Below are positions 4,850 through 6,690 of a DNA stretch of 6,690 nucleotides, piece after piece (position 1 is the first letter of the stretch; every line of letters starts with the position of its first letter). The notes under the pieces were generated by a model. It had not been told where the DNA came from. It ran no database searches and saw only the letters and a list, made by a program, of their open reading frames with translations. Origin of the DNA: JAQVSV01 sp041667045 (GTDB taxonomy: Bacteria > Elusimicrobiota > Elusimicrobia > Elusimicrobiales > Elusimicrobiaceae); contig JBAYFS010000127.1 in the NCBI GenBank assembly GCA_041667045.1, forward strand, positions 1 through 6,690, in the 5' to 3' direction. The translations under genes were made by a program, and so were the position numbers.

Positions 4850-6658
4850 TTACAGCTGGTCTTTCAGGCGGTCTTCTTCGGAGAGGTAGAAGGCCTCTTT
4901 TTCGTCCGCCAGCGCGTTAAGCTTCGCTATCTCGGCGTTCTTGCCCGGCAGGGCCTGATAATCCGTATAGGTTTGCGAATCCGCCAGTTCGGCGCTCAGC
5001 GCGGCGATTTGCGTGCGCAAATCCGTCACTTCTTTTTTCAGTAGGCGCAGGCGCGCGCGTTCGCGTCTCTGGTCGGCTTTATTAAGGCGCGGCGCGGCAG
5101 CCACGGCCTGCGGCGGTTTATGCGCGGCGTGGTGCGCGTGGTGGTGTTTTGCCGGTTTTTCTGTAAGCGCTTCCAGTTTTATGCGTTCAAGCTGGCTTTG
5201 GAAATAGTCGTAATTGCCCGGATAGAGCGTAACTTTCCCGTTTTCGACATGCACAACCTGGGTCGCCACTTCGTTCATGAAATAAATATCGTGGCTGATG
5301 CAGCAGATGGCGCCTTCAAAATCTTTTAGCGCGTTCACAAGGGCCTGCACGCTGGCGAGGTCTAGGTGGGTGGTTGGTTCGTCCAGCAAAAGCACGTCGG
5401 GCGGGTCTAAAAGCAATTTGGCGAGCGCGAGGCGGCTTTTCTCTCCGCCGCTTAAAACCTTGGTTTTTTTATGCACGCTGTCGCCCGTGAACAGGAACGC
5501 GCCCAAAATGGTGCGCACGTCGGTTGTGGCGAGTTTGCGGTCATTATTAAGGCCTTCTTCCAGAACCGTCATTTCCGGCTCCAGCATTTCGGCGCGATGC
5601 TGGGAGAAATAGCCCACGCTGACGCCGTTGCCCAAAATCCGTTCGCCTTTATCCGGCTGCACCACTCCGGCAAGCATTTTTAAAAGAGTGCTTTTGCCCG
5701 CCCCGTTATGCCCGGCGAAAGCCATTTTAAAGCCGCGCTCCACAACAAAATCAAGCTTTTCATAAACCTTTATGTCGCCATACGCCTTCGCCGCGCCTTT
5801 AAGCTCTATGCCCTTAAGCGGGCCGCGTTTGGGCTGGGGGAAGCGGATGCGCACGGTGGACATGTCGGGAGGGAGTTCGATTAACTCCAGCCGGTCAAGC
5901 CGTTTCATGGCGCTTTGCGCGCGTGTGGCGGTGGTAAGGCGCGCGCGGTTTCTGGCTATAAATTCCTCAAGGCTTTTTATTTCCAGCTGCTGCTGGCGGA
6001 AAGCCTTTTCAAGGCGTTCCTTATCGGCCTGCCGCTCGCGCAGGTAATAGTCGTAATTGCCGTTGTAAACCGTGAGTTTCTTGTTATCCATACTGACGGT
6101 TTTTTCGCAGATGGCGTTAATGAAATGCCGGTCGTGCGAGATAATGAAAATGGAACTGGCGCAATATTTGAGATAGCTCTCAAGCCATAGCAGGGAATCT
6201 AGGTCAAGGTGGTTGGTGGGTTCGTCCAAAAGCAGGATATCCGGCTTTTTAAGGAGCAGGCCCGCCAGCAGCGCGCGCATAATCCAGCCGCCGCTGAGCG
6301 TCTTTACTTTGCGCGTAAAATCCGTTTGTTTAAACCCCAGACCCACTAAAACCTGTTTGGCGTCGGCTTCGTCGCGCCCATCGGGATATTCCAGCTGGGC
6401 CAGCGCCTGTTCCAGCACTGTGCCCTCGCCGCATTCGCCTGTTTCCTGCGGCAGGTAGCCGGAGGTTACGCCTTTTCGGAACGCTATCGCGCCGTCGTCC
6501 GGCTTTTCCCAGCCCAGAATCATTTTTAAAAGCGTACTCTTGCCCGCGCCGTTAGGGCCAACAAGGGCGAATTTGTCGCCTTCATTAATCTGCAAAAAAG
6601 CGTTTTCAAACAGCAATTGCTGCCCGAAGGATTTGCTTACGTTGTTTATCGTTATCAT
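4850..6658 (-). CDS. ABC-F family ATPase (ribosome-associated, duplicated ABC domains)
   Basis: This complete 602-aa soluble protein has two ABC ATPase domains and no membrane segment, which defines ABC-F. Domain 1 has Walker A GPNGAGKST (34-42), Q-loop Gln71, signature LSGGW (121-125), Walker B ILLLDEP with catalytic Glu146, and H-loop His175. The charged inter-domain arm spans ~207-265. Domain 2 has Walker A GHNGAGKST (316-324), Gln353, LSGGE (402-406), VLLLDEP with Glu427, and His456. A His-rich linker (KHHHAHHAAHK, 504-514) leads to a C-terminal coiled coil (~527-600), as in Uup/YdiF-type members. All catalytic residues are present, so it should be active. Family members bind the ribosomal E site and act in translation control, or in antibiotic protection; the arm alone does not tell which. 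The start at 6658 gives MITINNVSKSFG, directly in register with the first ABC strand. No strong Shine-Dalgarno is visible. Confidence 0.95.
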   Translation of the reverse strand: MITINNVSKSFGQQLLFENAFLQINEGDKFALVGPNGAGKSTLLKMILGWEKPDDGAIAFRKGVTSGYLPQETGECGEGTVLEQALAQLEYPDGRDEADAKQVLVGLGFKQTDFTRKVKTLSGGWIMRALLAGLLLKKPDILLLDEPTNHLDLDSLLWLESYLKYCASSIFIISHDRHFINAICEKTVSMDNKKLTVYNGNYDYYLRERQADKERLEKAFRQQQLEIKSLEEFIARNRARLTTATRAQSAMKRLDRLELIELPPDMSTVRIRFPQPKRGPLKGIELKGAAKAYGDIKVYEKLDFVVERGFKMAFAGHNGAGKSTLLKMLAGVVQPDKGERILGNGVSVGYFSQHRAEMLEPEMTVLEEGLNNDRKLATTDVRTILGAFLFTGDSVHKKTKVLSGGEKSRLALAKLLLDPPDVLLLDEPTTHLDLASVQALVNALKDFEGAICCISHDIYFMNEVATQVVHVENGKVTLYPGNYDYFQSQLERIKLEALTEKPAKHHHAHHAAHKPPQAVAAAPRLNKADQRRERARLRLLKKEVTDLRTQIAALSAELADSQTYTDYQALPGKNAEIAKLNALADEKEAFYLSEEDRLKDQL

Positions 6659-6690
6659 TTGATCGTAACCATCTGCAAAGAGAAAATTTC
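6655..6690 (-). CDS. Possible 3' end of an upstream gene overlapping the ABC-F start (or a 5-codon upstream ORF)
   Basis: On the minus strand one frame is open from the right edge and ends EIFSLQMVTIK at a TGA (6657-6655) that overlaps the ABC-F ATG as ATGA. This overlap is the style of gene junction used elsewhere in the window, so an upstream cotranscribed gene may end here. Alternatively the ATG at 6672 opens a five-codon ORF (MVTIK). Only about 11 codons are visible and no family can be assigned, so this is weakly supported. Confidence 0.3.
   Translation of the reverse strand, partial: EIFSLQMVTIK

Noticed and set aside
4702..5044. Plus-strand open frames crossing the promoter/operator region into the ABC-F 3' end
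   Set aside because: They read through the operator palindromes and antisense to ABC-F, without motifs or a ribosome binding site.

Overview
This looks like a bacterial chromosome fragment of moderate GC. Most genes have Shine-Dalgarno sites, and neighbours often overlap by ATGA or TGATG. The phylum cannot be fixed from the sequence. The V4R-domain proteins and the class V aminotransferase would suit an anaerobe, but that is only weak inference.

Layout. (1) 1-423: one end of an IS3-family insertion sequence on the minus strand. It holds orfA, a poly-A slippery site and the first ~39 codons of orfB, which runs off the left edge. The IS end (TGAACCCCTG on the minus strand) lies at about 423. 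(2) 424-3126, plus strand: a tight five-gene cluster. The first gene, a class V aminotransferase resembling cysteine desulfurases, has lost its 5' end to the IS. It is followed by two small orphan proteins (99 and 61 aa) and two tandem V4R-like (4-vinyl-reductase-like, small-ligand-binding) proteins. A strong hairpin terminator closes the cluster at 3141-3173. (3) 3174-3527: a non-coding gap between convergent units. (4) 3528-4786, minus strand: a two-gene module of a GHKL-type ATPase and a small STAS-like (DUF4325-like) protein, overlapping by ATGA. (5) 4793-4838: a consensus sigma70-type promoter for that module. A perfect 13-bp palindrome sits in the spacer and a second copy lies just upstream of the -35. 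The predicted transcription start falls on the A of the ATG, so the mRNA should be leaderless. (6) 4850-6658, minus strand: a complete ABC-F ATPase with a histidine-rich linker and a C-terminal coiled coil. A reading frame entering from the right edge overlaps its start codon.

How the parts work together. The plus-strand cluster looks like one transcription unit combining a PLP sulfur-transfer-type enzyme with two ligand-binding V4R proteins and two small accessory proteins. The IS has broken the lead enzyme and may be polar on the rest. The GHKL/STAS-like pair resembles a partner-switch module (kinase-like ATPase plus STAS protein), but no sigma factor or other output gene is visible. Its two-operator leaderless promoter implies tight control by a regulator encoded outside the window. 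The most interesting items are this regulated module and the aminotransferase/V4R cluster.
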